Positions 1 to 10,463 of a stretch of 64,000 nucleotides of DNA are shown piece after piece. The position numbers and the translations under genes are program-made. Under the pieces are notes generated by a model. It made no database searches, had not been told where the DNA came from, and saw only the letters and a program-made list of their open reading frames with translations. The stretch is from Anticarsia gemmatalis (lineage: Eukaryota > Arthropoda > Insecta > Lepidoptera > Erebidae): contig NC_134756.1 of assembly GCF_050436995.1 (NCBI RefSeq), positions 62,001-126,000 of the forward strand. The letters are read 5' to 3'. How positions within the stretch are numbered: the stretch's first letter is position 1; every line of letters starts with the position of its first letter.

Positions 1-694
1 TATGTTACGATTCCGATCAGTGTCGTTGCAGCAGGGAGCTTCAAACAATAAATAACACTGAACAGCTTGAGTTGATACGGTGACGGTCCCCTTCCGAGTC
101 GATACGCGTGCTACGACCTTAATCAACTTCAGAGCGGTCGTTTCGCAATGTCAATTCTCGCTATATTAATCACTAGCAGCCCATCCCGGCTTCGCACGGA
201 CATAATATTATAATAAAAGAAAATTTACAATGTTTTACAGTGAGTTTCTAAAAAATAATATTCATTGAAAACAAAAAACTAAGTTATACTCTTTTTTGTG
301 AATATATTTTTTTTAATATTTTTTTGGTAGGTATATTATTTTTCACCTTTTTTTTGTTTAATTTATTTATAACTAGCTGACCCGTGCAGCTCCGCTCGCG
401 TGAATTTCGTACTGTTGCTTATTCGTTTGAGCACGCGAATTGCGAAGCACTCGATACACCTACACATAAATATGCTAACAACTCTTTTGTCATCTAATGG
501 TTATTTACGAAAGGGACCCGAAGGGCACACAATGTGGCACAGGCTCAGGCAGGCCTGATTTCCTGTGGTTACCTTCTTTTCCGCTCTCGTCTGTATCCGT
601 ACCAGTTTACAGTATAAAATATAATACCTTATTATAGACTGACCATTGCTTACCCGTCTGGATTCAGAATATTATTATAGGTACAGACAGACCA
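1..694. other. AT-rich intergenic DNA with a degenerate repeat head
   Basis: No gene is seen. From about 373 there is a diverged copy of a repeat beginning CTAGCTGACCCGTGCAGCTC, related to the block at 25705-26040. It keeps no reading frame that I can recognise. The rest is low-complexity A/T sequence. Confidence 0.5.
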
Positions 695-908
695 ATTTTT
701 TTTTTAAAGACTACTCCCGCACTAAGTATTGCTCTTGTGTCGCGGGGACTTTTACAAACATACAAACAACGGACACAAAGCACAACCAGACCCGAAACAA
801 TTATTTGTGGATCGCACAAATAATTGTCCCGTGTGGGAATCGAACCCACGACCTCCCGTTGCAGTGGTATCGGCGTGGCGACCTAAACCACTGCGCCACA
901 GAGGCAGT
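695..908 (-). mobile_element. tRNA-derived SINE, minus orientation
   Basis: Read on the minus strand from 908 the element starts CTGCCTCTGTGGCGCAGTGG, an A-box-like segment. About 45 bases further on comes GGTTCGATTCC, a B-box-like segment. This spacing is that of a tRNA-derived RNA polymerase III promoter. The body runs down to about 695. No intact tRNA cloverleaf is claimed. Confidence 0.65.
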
Positions 909-1299
909 CAAAAGTCAAAAGTCTATCTGCGCCGGAGCTCTTCACACGCGTAATAATGTCATTGTATACTTGCGATTATACGTCCGAAATCGCGTAACCC
1001 GTAATATTTTTTTATATATCATCCGTTGTTTATTTTTTAAAACTTACCACATAGTCTGTTTCATAGCTATCCAATTTATTTCCTTAATGCAACCAATTAA
1101 TTTGGTTATGTGTTTCGAACAACAACGCCATCTGTTAGTTGCGGCGAACAACGACAACAAACGAAATTACTCTGTTGGCCATCTAGGATATCCCGACCGC
1201 ACCGGACCCACGTAAACCAACATTTTTGTGTAAAATATCATACAACATTTATGTTTGAAAATCCTATAAATGTATAGCATGTTTCAAAGGTATTTTTTT

Positions 1300-1650
1300 T
1301 ACAATAAAGCCATCAAAATAAATTAATTAGAAAAAACATGCTTTGTTGCGAACTATAACGCCATCTATTGGTTGGTGCCAACAACAGGTATCGATACGGC
1401 AGACGCAGCGTTAACTTTATATATGCGAATGTTGTGAAATAGATTGCAACGCCATCTATGGTCTCTATAGAAAAACGCAGGTTCAAACGATTTAGTTCTA
1501 CGTATTTTTTTCAATTTTCTAAAATTCTTTGAAATTTTATGCTATAAAAAGTATCCTAAAAGTTGCTCCACTACTTATTCTATGCATATACCAAATCTCA
1601 GTGCATTATATCCGGTAGTTTTTACGTGATAGCGACACATACAGACGGAG

Positions 1651-1682
<32 letters not shown>

Positions 1683-1800
1683 GTCAGAAAAGAAAATTAT
1701 AAATTGCAGATTCGGTATCAGTATCCGTTACTAAACATCCCCCATTGGTTTTTTTTAAATATATTCAATGTACAGAATTGACCTCTCTACAGATTTATTA
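1300..1800 (+). repeat. Dispersed repeat with 'AACGCCATCTATG' motif
   Basis: This block carries the motif TTGCAACGCCATCTATGGTC and a (GACA)n run at 1655-1682. The same motifs recur at about 25970-26060 and 26930-26990, so it is a dispersed repeat, probably the 3' part of a retroelement. No coding potential is recognised. Confidence 0.45.
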
Positions 1801-1809
1801 TAAGTATAG

Positions 1810-2100
1810 ACTAGCTGACCTGCGCAACTTCGCTTGCGTCACTTAAGAGAATGGGTCAAGATTTTCCCCGTTTTTGTAACATTTTTCGTTGCTACTCCGC
1901 TCAAAATGACCGTAGCGTGATGTTATATAGCTTATAGCCTTCCTCGATAAATGGACTATCTAAGACTGAAAGAATTTTTCAAATCCGACCAGTAGTTCCT
2001 GAGATTAGCGCGTTCAAACAAACAAACAAACAAACAAACGAACGAACAAACAAACAAACAAACTCTTCAGCTTTATAATATTAGTATAGATTAGTATAGA
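1810..2100 (+). repeat. Non-autonomous retroelement, 'CTAGCTGACC' family
   Basis: The head is CTAGCTGACCTGCGCAACTT and the tail ends in a CAAA/CGAA-rich tract followed by TATAATATTAGTATAGATTA. The same head and tail frame copies at 2850, 16540-17958 and 19979-20216. It is non-coding and 3'-terminal in character. Confidence 0.6.
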
Positions 2101-2102
2101 TT

Positions 2103-2682
2103 ACTAAAGGCCGCGTGGAAACCCTTCCCATATTAATCCCGATCCCTCGGGAACTCCGGGATAAAAAGTGAAAAAAAACCTATGTGTTATTCTGGGTCTT
2201 CAGCTACCTACATACCAAATTCAGTAGTATTTGCGTGAAAGAGTAACAAACATAATGTCCTCCTAGCCGATATACGGCTACGGCGGTCAGTTTCATTGAA
2301 CCTGGCCATCTGTGCAGGACTTTGTTTATAGTGTCCAAGTGTGTGCACAATACACAGGTACACTCTCTATTCCTTCACTCTCATAGTCCGGTGGGACGGA
2401 TAACCGACACGACCAGTGAGAGGTCAGGCGCAGGACCGACGGCTTTACGTGCTCTCCAAGGCACGGAGGTCTTCGACCTCAACTTCCTAACTCCGGGCAA
2501 TCTCTAAGAAATTCTTAATAGAAAATCTCAGAAAAGACTTTTTGGCGCGAGCCAGGATTCGAACCCGAGACCTCTCACCACCGCAGTCGCATATACTACC
2601 GACCGCGCCACAGAGGCAGTTAAGTTGCCAACAAACATACATACATACTCACAAACTTTCGCATTTATAATATTAGTAGGAT
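2103..2682 (+). mobile_element. Repeat interrupted by a minus-strand SINE
   Basis: A repeat matching 40052-40276 starts at about 2103 and resumes at about 2621, ending GCATTTATAATATTAGTAGG. Between them, at about 2255-2620, sits a tRNA-derived SINE in minus orientation. Its head, read from 2620, is CTGCCTCTGTGGCGCGGTCG, and its B-box-like segment is GGTTCGAATCC. Related SINE copies lie at 22437-22800 and 59100-59412. This is a nested insertion. Confidence 0.6.
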
Positions 2683-2689
2683 TACTTAC

Positions 2690-2816
2690 TTCTTCTCTAC
2701 GGACTCGGCTATCTGAAGCGCTCTCTCGCGGCTAAGATTGCCAAACATTAATCCTTCAATATGGACTTTTCTAATCATCTTTGAAGCGAAATCATCTAAC
2801 TGTTCCGGTGTCATAC
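2690..2816 (-). CDS. Single exon of an M16 metallopeptidase (insulysin/nardilysin type)
   Basis: On the minus strand a CTAG acceptor and a GTAAGT donor bracket 127 nt. They encode about 42 residues running from MTPEQLDDFASKMIRK through VHIEGLMFGNLSRERALQI to AESVEKK. The segment '(H)IEGL..GN(L/I)' followed by a helix is characteristic of the insulin-degrading enzyme/nardilysin family, where it precedes the last repeat domains. Both edges look spliced: the first two bases complete a split codon, and the frame stops just past the donor. Repeats flank both sides and no neighbouring exon is recognised. It could be one exon of a gene with very long introns running off the left edge, or a stranded duplicate. 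The family call rests on recognition, not on a search. Confidence 0.6.
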
Positions 2817-2849
2817 CTAGAAAGAAATAAATAATAATATACATACAGC

Positions 2850-3060
2850 AGCTGACCCACACAACTTCGCTTGCGTCACATAAGAGAGAATGGGTCAAAA
2901 ATTTCCCGTTTTTGTAACATTTTTCAAGTTTTAGTAAGCATGCCGAATTTTTTTTAAAAAGAAACATAGCCTCTGTTACTCGGGAATAGTATAGCTTGCC
3001 AACGGTGAAAGATATTTTTAAATCGGTCCAGTAGTTTCGGAGCCTATTCAATTCATAGAA
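2850..3060 (+). repeat. 'CTAGCTGACC' family repeat, truncated
   Basis: The head CAGCTGACCCACACAACTTC and the body AGAGAGAATGGGTCA match the longer copies at 16.5-17.9 kb. The tail is missing. It adjoins the upstream side of the M16-like exon. Confidence 0.55.
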
Positions 3061-3482
3061 ACATAGACAAGAGACTGAATTAAGTCTAGTATCAGTGATA
3101 GTTATATCTTTCAGTCTAGACGAGGAGTGCGAAAGTTTCGACGGCTGTTTCTGTTTTCAATATTTGCAGATTGAGAGATAAAATTAATAAATACTGTCAC
3201 TACCGTATGATAACAACATACAGACAAGCAATCTTTTAATTGCACAACATTAACAAACGGTGCTATTTACCACTGATATACCTATATTTTCACACGATTG
3301 CTGTGATTTTTAGGAATGTCGTACATTTTCGTTGTAGTGGGTTTCAAAGCGTGTATCGTGACTTTAGTTCCTGCATGAAGAATAAACAATACAGGGTACG
3401 AACTCAGTGAAAAACGATTAATGTTATGCAATATTTTATTGGCAACTAGTAAACTCCACAAAGTGGTGACTGGAGGTGACAA

Positions 3483-5053
3483 TCAGAGCCTGGCGCGGAT
3501 CCATGACTCGAACGAGGTCACTCGCGCGAAACCAGCCGGTAAACCGACCGCGCAGCCACGGTTGGATCCGAACGATGTCACGCCGATCTGTTGACAAACA
3601 AAATTATTCAATAAAGTAAATTTAATATTTTTTATAGAAACGTATAAAATTTGGAGCCGATTAAAAATGGTAATAATTATTACCAAAGTGTTTCCGACAG
3701 CGAGAGGTCCGCCGGAGTCTCCGCCGCAGGTACCGACTCCACCAGCGCCGCTGGTACACAGAGTGGAGGCGATGACGACACCATAAGTCTGACGGCACAC
3801 GGCGTTGGTGATCACTTGAAGCCTCACGTGCCTCTTGTTGCCGGAGCTTCCTGTGTAACCATACATAATGAACGTTATTAATTTAATTTATATAATATAT
3901 GCCTAAAAAAATAACGAACACGCCATAGTGTCATCGTCTCACCGTCATTAGTGGCGCCGAAGCCGGCGGCGTTGGCCCACGTGCCGACGAATTGATTGCT
4001 GCCGCTGGCCAGACCGATGTTACGGATGGCGTCTGTAACATACAACAGTAGTTAGTGAGAGGGGAGTGACGACATGCAGTCAATCATAGAGTTATTGTTA
4101 TATAATACTGACTGGTGTATCCGACATGGTTGTGGTTGATGATGGCGATGTCGTTGGCGAGAGTGACCATGTTATAACTGCCGTGCATAACCACGTTAGT
4201 GGTAGTGGTGCGGACTCCTCCGGATGTGAGACGGTTAGATCCATGGACCACGACGAACTGACGCGCCTGGTGATTTGTGGACCTCCAGCAGTGAGCAGCG
4301 GTTACGGAACGTGTGTTGGTCAGCAGCGACGAGCCGCATATTGATTGACGGCCATCAGTCAACGTGATTAATAGTCCTCCCTGTACCACAAATATGGCGT
4401 AATTTATTAGTGTTCATTCACGTTGACTCGCGGTCGCGTTGGCGGGCGCGGTCACGAAATATCAAACATATGGCGTTATACCGAAGTGTTCCCGTACAAA
4501 CCCTACGCGCGGTCTAAGTAGCGGGCAAGCTAGCGATGTCGCGCGCGGCGCGCTCGCGGCAATATCAAACGCGTGAGATGTTCGTGTGTGTTCACGTCGA
4601 ACTAGCGGTGGCCGGCGCGATGTATTCGCGACGCCAAGTAAGTTCAGCTAGTTTGAGCCAGTTTGAGCGTGTAACTAGAAAGAAACGCCTGGCGGCCAAC
4701 GTGAACACAAATCGCCACGTCCCCGCGCTCGCGACCGCCACCGCGCCCGCGCGTTCCAACGTGAACAAGCACTTAGATCTCAATGAAAAAATAATAATCC
4801 TCTCGAAATTTAGGACTTCTTATCGCTGAGGTAGAGTAACAAACACGATAAAGCTACTTACCAGAAAAGGGTATGCGCCAGCATTCGCCGCGGAGCCGCC
4901 GACAATCCTGCTGCCGTCGAAGTCCATGGCCTGCTCGGCTTGCATGATGCGTGCCGCCTCCGGGATGCCCACATTCTCGTGGTAATTGTTCTCTATCGGC
5001 TCATAGGCCAGCGCCAGCGCCGCGAGTGCGAACACGATCAACAAGCTCTTCAT
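3483..5053 (-). CDS. Protease A: secreted chymotrypsin-like serine protease, five exons
   Basis: Exons (minus strand) are 4862-5053, 4113-4380, 3943-4032, 3684-3850 and 3483-3587, joining to 822 nt and 273 residues. Residues 1-16 are a signal peptide and 17-49 a propeptide. Cleavage at R49|I50 (IVGG) would activate the enzyme. The triad is H94 (TAAHC), D141 (NDIA) and S229 (GDSGGP). Six mature cysteines fit three disulfides. Gly at chymotrypsin position 189, instead of Asp, argues against trypsin specificity. The pocket wall reads [12 protein letters not shown]. The exon 2 donor that keeps the frame is ACCA|GTCAGT; a second GT four bases later would shift it. Intron 1 carries an extra GC-rich insert at about 4408-4775. 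AATAAA lies just past the stop. A digestive role in the midgut is inferred from the family. Confidence 0.9.
4408..4775. mobile_element. GC-rich foldback insert in intron 1 of protease A
   Basis: The other copies have a short AT-rich first intron. Here about 370 bp of GC-rich DNA is added. Its ends carry related segments in opposite orientation: TTCACGTTGACTCGCGGTCG at the left, and GTTCCAACGTGAAC preceded by a GCGACCGCC run at the right. I read it as a non-autonomous foldback or MITE-like element. I could not define a target-site duplication. Confidence 0.45.
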
Positions 5054-5100
5054 CTTTGTCTACTAGTTGTGCTTTGGTGCAGGTTCTTTCCTATTCTCAA

Positions 5101-5139
5101 CTTATATACAAATTGCTAGACGTGCGATTATCTTATCGC
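5101..5139 (-). promoter_or_regulatory. Protease A promoter: TATA-like box and paired GATA element
   Basis: On the minus strand CGATAAGATAATC lies about 75-85 bp upstream of the ATG at 5053, and TATATAAG about 50 bp upstream. The same arrangement is seen in all nine copies. GATA-factor control is inferred from the motif. Confidence 0.7.
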
Positions 5140-5651
5140 TGTGTATTAAGTCTTTTAGAATGCAGATATTTGACTTTGCAATTGCACGTTTGGCAATCGG
5201 GAGTCCGTACATAAAGGTTTTAACAATTTTTGAAATGTATTATATTTCGAGGAGATTATACTCGTAGTCTATTTCGAAATACGGACTTGAATTATGATTT
5301 CATATGCTGTTTGTGTGGCTGACTAATGAGCAAGATTCTGTGTTCGTCAGAATCATAATATTTTGTTCAATGTAAACATGGTTCATATCATCTCTTAGAA
5401 AATGATGGTTCAATAATGTTGTTCTGCCTACAGTTTGTAATGAGCCCTTGTGCTAGATGCCGCCGGCTCACGCTTGACTGATATGACGTGACAAAATTAG
5501 TTGAGGATCGTTAGATTACAGAATTAAATTATCTATTTATCATAGTTAGGTATATAGTGACTATCCATTATCGTCGCGAAGCACATGTAGTTGTAAAGAC
5601 GTTCTTATTAAGCCGTATGTGAAACAGCGTACATGACGCGTGCGGCGTGAC
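5140..5651. other. Intergenic spacer, no feature seen
   Basis: AT-rich DNA upstream of protease A with no recognisable gene, repeat family or RNA. Confidence 0.4.
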
Positions 5652-5652
5652 C

Positions 5653-5776
5653 GGGGCACCACCGGGGCACCGCCGGGGCACCACCGGGGCACCGCCGGGG
5701 CACCGCCGGGGCACCGCCGGGGCACCACCGGGGCACCGCCGGGGCACCACCGGGGCACCGCCGGGGCACCACCGGG
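5653..5776 (+). repeat. 11-bp G-rich minisatellite
   Basis: Eleven full copies of GGGGCACCRCC, plus a partial one, run head to tail, with R alternating between A and G. Because the unit is not a multiple of three and lacks stops, several frames are open on both strands; these are not genes. Runs of four G every 11 bases on the plus strand could form G-quadruplexes. Confidence 0.9.
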
Positions 5777-6281
5777 CATGACGCGGTGTAAGGGCTTCGT
5801 TACCGACACGGTGAACTTGCACATTTCCTATCATGTTTTCTAATTTCTATTGGAATTGCCTGCGACATTAGAGCCTATCTCTAGTTGGGTTCAAAATGGT
5901 TGTCGCATTTGCAGTTTATAAGAGGCGTGACGCCACCTAGGATCTACGGAAGAATATAAGGTACTTTTACCATTTGTTTTTATCGAAGATCGACGCGTTT
6001 ATTTATTCTTGATTGAATGGGCTACATCCATGCTATTGATTACATTGATACTATTGATTATATTGATTAAATTGTCCCAATATATTGAAGAAATCTAAGT
6101 AATCTCAGTGAATTCAAAAAAATATTTTGCTAATTGTACCTGTGTTGCGTTTTTGCTTCAAAAGTGTGCAGCAATGTTTTAGTGCTAACTGTGCTCATAT
6201 TGTGAGCGCGATGCGCATGCCAAGTGTCTGATTATTATTTGTAAACTGTAAACTGAGTCGTCCACTGGTGTGGCATTCTCG

Positions 6282-6475
6282 AAGATCTTTGACAGTCCTT
6301 ACAGTACCTAGTAGTAGTAGTAGTCAGAAGCTTGAAAGTCTGACAACCAGTCTTAACAAGGATATCGTTTTATGACCCAGGTTACTGTGTTGTGGAGGTC
6401 CGATAGGCAACCGCTGCATGTCAAATACTGGTATTCAGCTACATCCGGTGAGACTAGAAGCCGACTGCAACAAAA
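6282..6475 (+). repeat. Dispersed repeat, 'GACAACCAGTCTTA' family
   Basis: It contains AGAAGCTTGAAAGTCTGACA, ACCCAGGTTACTGTGTTGTG and a GGTGAGACTAGAAGCCGACT end. Recognisable copies lie at about 11222-11450, 29830-30090, 35090-35185, 40860-41080 and 43440-43650. No coding content is recognised. Confidence 0.6.
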
Positions 6476-6513
6476 TTAATTTTAATAAGTAACGTAATTT
6501 TCATTTTATTAAG

Positions 6514-6814
6514 AGCAGTGACAGCCGAGGGGTATAAGTTGACACCTCCCACGCAAGTGGTCGCAGGTTCGAACCCGAGGCAACACACCAATGACTTTTC
6601 GAAGTTATGTGTGTATTAGAAATAATTATCACATGCTCCAACGGTGAAGGAAAACATCGTGAGGAAACCTTGCATGCCTAAAATTTGTTTAATACATTTA
6701 TTGAGGGCATGCAAAGTCCCCAACCCGCACTTGGCCAGCGTGGTGGACTCAAGGCCTAACCCGTCCCTCATTACGGGAGGAGACCCTTGCTCAGCAGTAG
6801 GACAGTAATGGGTT
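6514..6814 (+). mobile_element. tRNA-derived SINE (second family), copy 1
   Basis: It starts AGCAGTGACAGCCGAG and has a B-box-like GGTTCGAACCC about 50 bases in. The body contains GGTGAAGGAAAACATCGTGA and AAGTCCCCAACCCGCACTTG, and it ends GGACAGTAATGGGTT. Copies at 12333 and 32868 have the same order. Confidence 0.75.
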
Positions 6815-7098
6815 AAATTTAATTTTTAACGTAATTTTTCCTAAATAATAATCCTAATTTTAATCCTTGTAATCATACAGAATGGACCTCATCCTGCAGG
6901 TAGATAACTCGGTTAAACGGTTCAAAATCGTAATGGAGATAACGAGTTAGAACCGTTTAAACCGCTTACAATACGGTTTGTAAACGTAGCTCGCATACTG
7001 ATCGAGTTTGTGTCACACTTTCGCCGCGGTTTGTGATGTTTTAAATTACTTCTTGGGGATTTTGCATTTGATTAGATTATGAACGAAATTATATTATA

Positions 7099-8612
7099 CA
7101 CTTAGCGGCAGAAAAAGTGGCCCAAGCGCTTATCGTTAATTTGTAAACAAATTAAGTAATATATGAAAGATATATTGTTGTAAGTAGTTGCGAAGTGATC
7201 TGTTTAATTTTATGAAGTGTTTAATTTGAGATTAATTTAAGTGACGGATGACTTTTTCTAACAATGTGTGTTAGAACTGAATTCAGTGTTGATTCGAGAG
7301 GTCAGTTGAATTCTGTATTTTGAAATATTGCTGCACGGAAACGATTACTTTTATGATTTTTATTGATTATTGGTCTATTTAGATTTCAGAAAAGATTTGA
7401 AGATGCCACTTACTGCTGAACAAGTGGTTTAGGTGGTCTTGTTGTCCGATCAGGGCCATTACCATTGAGAGGTGGTTGCATTTTTCAATGTATCGCGTAC
7501 AACTTTAAGGTCTGCGATTAGAAGGTATCGTGAGACTAGTCTCTACACGCGGCGACCAGGAAGTGGATGAACACGATGTACATCCGCCAGAGATGACCTA
7601 TTTGTTAACCTCGAGGTGCTGAGAAACAGCTTTCTGACAGCGTTTGAGATTCACTAGAGGCTTCACGCACGCGGAGTCATTCTTAGTGAACGTAACATAA
7701 GGCAAAGGATAAGAGAACGTGATTTACGGGCAGGAAGACCAGTCCAAGTACCAGAACTCGAGAGACAACGTCGAGTTGCGCGATTACGATTTGCTCGTAA
7801 ACATGTGAATTGGTCCATCGACCAATGGAGCACGTTCTTGCTTGCCAATGAGTGCTGAGTAGCATTAAGAGCACCAAATGGTCGTGAGAGAGTGTACAGA
7901 CGCCATTAAGAACGGTTTCTTCCCAACACAACACGTTAGACGGTCAGTTACAAAGGTGGGTCTGTTATGGTGTGGGGAGGTGTATGTTTGGAGGCACGTA
8001 CGGAGCTTGTAATCGTAGATCAGCGCCTAACAGCAGCCGGGTACATTGCAGAAATCCTACAAGACCATGTTGTACCACTTATGGATTTCATTGGTCGGGA
8101 GTATTAACTCTAATGCAGTTTAATGCGCGCACTCATAGCGCCCGCGTTGTGGAATCGTACCTTGCTGATATCGGGATTCAAAAACTGCCTTAGCCTGCTC
8201 GCAGTCCAGACTTCAACCCCGTAGAACATGTCTGGCACATGCTAAAACACTGTTTACGTGCACTGCCCAACCCACCAGAATCACTTGGTGAGCTAAGAAC
8301 CGCTCTAGTCAGAGTGTGAGATAAAGATGCTCCAAAGCATGCCAGAATGCATGCAGGCCACCATAAATGCTAAAGGAGTTAACACGCGGTTTAAACTGTA
8401 TTCTTTTTTTGGTACAGAATTAGTTTTTTGCGAAAACTATTTCGAAAAAAACTGTATTTTTTAAATTTTTACGACTATTTAGTGTAAATTGTAACTAAAC
8501 TTGTGTATAAACTGTTTAACTTATAGTTATAGCCAAAATAATAACCATGTATTGTTATTATAAAAAGTTTTTTCGTAGTTTTACTTTGGGCCACTTTTTT
8601 TGCCGCTGAGTG
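7099..8612 (+). mobile_element. Tc1/Bari-like DNA transposon, transposase decayed
   Basis: The ends are inverted repeats (CACTTAGCGGCAGAAAAAGT at the left; the reverse complement of the right end is CACTCAGCGGCAAAAAAAGT) flanked by TA on both sides. This is the target of Tc1/mariner elements. Inside, broken plus-strand frames still show Tc1-type motifs: a segment like WSIDQW, a V(M)WGGV motif near 7965, and PARSPDFNPVEHVWHMLKHC near 8195-8255. Stops and frameshifts interrupt the frame throughout, so no active transposase is expected. Confidence 0.85.
7440..8330 (+). pseudogene. Decayed Tc1-family transposase
   Basis: Reading the plus strand and changing frame at several points gives a helix-turn-helix-like N-terminal part, the WGGV catalytic-core landmark and the PDFNPVEHVW landmark typical of Tc1 transposases. 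Multiple in-frame stops show it is dead. It lies inside the element at 7099-8612. Confidence 0.75.
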
Positions 8613-9181
8613 TATCATGTTTGGCAATGCGCACTAAAACAAGGCGATAATTTTGTATGTCATTAGTTCGTCCGTTCATTCAGTGTAGTCATATCGTTTA
8701 ATGGTTTAACTGCCCGCGCAGATTGCTCCGCGTCGTTCGAGTTGGGCGGTTACAAAGAAAGCTTAACCGAGTTGGTCAGATAGTAACTCGGGTCGACTCG
8801 AGTTACACTCAACCCGGTTTGATACGGTTCGCCGGACCGGGTTGACACATCGTTAGTAACACTGGCCGCCTGTATACAACGGCCAGCACTGAGGTGTGTG
8901 ACTCGTTGACCAGAGCGTTCAACATTATCGCGGTCGCTCGTATCTCACGGCGAACGGCTCGAACACGTCGTTACTAACAAGCACAACTTTCCACGTTCAC
9001 TCTAAAATTCAGATGTAATCAGTAGACAGCTTGATAGTGCAGAAATAACATACTTTTTACATGTCATTGTTGTTTGTTGTTGAATGTTTCGAAGTCTAAT
9101 GGATAACTCTCAATGAAAAACAATCAATTTAATTTATCGCTTTATTGTCAACTAGAAAACCCCACAAAGTAGTCAGGATGC

Positions 9182-10379
9182 TCAAAGCCTGGCGCGGATC
9201 CAGGACTCGAAAGATGTGACTCTTGCGAAACCAGCCGGCAAACCAACAGCGCATCCAGCGCGAGCGCCGAACGATGTCACACCGATCTATTGACAAACAA
9301 ATATGATTCAATAAAGTAAATTTTAATTTTTTTACAGAAACGTGTAAAATTTGAAGTCGAAATAAAATGGTCATAATTATTACCAAAGTGTTTCCGACAG
9401 CGAGAGGACCGCCGGAGTCTCCGCCGCAGGTACCGACTCCACCAGCGCCGCTGGTACACAGAGTGGAGGCGATGATGGTGTTGCCATAAGTCTGCTGACA
9501 CACGGCGTTGGTGATCACTTGAAGCCTCACGTGCCTCTTGTTGCCGGAGCTTCCTGTGGAGCCAAACGTAGTGAACGTTATCCACCTGATCTAAATAATA
9601 CTTCTGTCCGTGCTAGGGCGAAGAGACCAAGTTCACTCACCGTCGTTTGTGGCGCCGAAGCCGGCGGCGTTGGCCCACGTGCCGACGAAGTTGTTGCTGC
9701 CGCTGGCAAGACCGATGTTACGGATGGCGTCTGTAACATACCACAGTAGTTAGTGAGAGGGGAGTGACGACATGCAGTCTATTATAGAGTTATTGTTATA
9801 TAATACTGACTGGTGTATCCGACATGGTTGTGGTTGATGATGGCGATGTCGTTGGCGAGGGTGATCATGTTGTAACTGCCGTGCATGACCACATTAGTGG
9901 TAGTGGTGCGGACTCCTCCGGACATGAGGCGGTTAGATCCATGGACCACGACGAACTGACGCGCCTGGATACCTACTGTCCTCCAGCAGTGAGCGGCGGT
10001 CACTGATCGTGTGTTGGTCAGCAGAGAAGAGCCGCATATTGACGTACGTCCGTCAGTCAACGTGATCACTAGTCCACCCTGTAGCACAATGTAACGTCAT
10101 ATATAAGATGTCAACGTAACAAAACGATTCCCTTTTTCTGAGGTAGAGTAGCAAACACGATAATGTTTTAGCTAGTGCGAAGCTCACCAAGAAAGGATAT
10201 GCGCCAGCATTCGCCGCGGAGCCGCCGACAATCCTGCTGCCGTCGAAGTCCATGGCCTGCTCGGCTTGCATGATGCGTGCCGCCTCCGGGATGCCCACAT
10301 TCTCGTGGTAATTGTTCTCTATCGGCTCATAGGCCAGCGCCAGCGCCGCGAGTGCGAACACGATCAACAAGCTCTTCAT
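9182..10379 (-). CDS. Protease B: secreted chymotrypsin-like serine protease, five exons
   Basis: Exons are 10188-10379, 9811-10078, 9641-9730, 9384-9553 and 9182-9286, joining to 825 nt and 274 residues. The exon 1 protein is identical to those of A and C-G (signal peptide 1-16, propeptide to R49, mature IVGG). The triad is H94, D141 and S230. One codon is added between C202 and the active serine (YGNTIIAS). The cysteine motif is VCQQTYG rather than the usual VCRQTYG. The pocket wall reads [12 protein letters not shown]. Its intron 1 and the exon 2 start closely match copy G, although their last exons differ. AATAAA follows the stop. Confidence 0.9.
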
Positions 10380-10426
10380 CTTTGTTTACTAGTTGTGCTG
10401 TGGTACAGGTTCCTTCGCATCCACAA

Positions 10427-10463
10427 CTTATATACTTATTTCTGTTCTGCGTTTATCTTATCG
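10427..10463 (-). promoter_or_regulatory. Protease B promoter: TATA-like box and paired GATA element
   Basis: TATATAAG at 10428-10434 and GATAAGATAA at about 10453-10463, both read on the minus strand, match the module of copy A. Confidence 0.7.

Noticed and set aside
646..1215. 189-codon plus-strand frame
   Set aside because: It crosses a minus-strand SINE and has no recognisable domain.
4126..4344. Plus-strand open frames opposite the protease exons, seen in almost every copy
   Set aside because: They are antisense shadows of conserved exon 1 and 2; the recurrence simply follows the duplication.
5561..5843. Open frames on both strands with RGTTGAPPGHH-like repeats
   Set aside because: They are translations of an 11-bp minisatellite, which lacks stops; nothing else supports a gene.
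6514..6620. Possible functional tRNA genes at the GGTTCGAACCC sites
   Set aside because: A and B boxes are present, but cloverleaf arms do not close and the same sequence recurs as a 300-bp dispersed element, so these are SINE heads.
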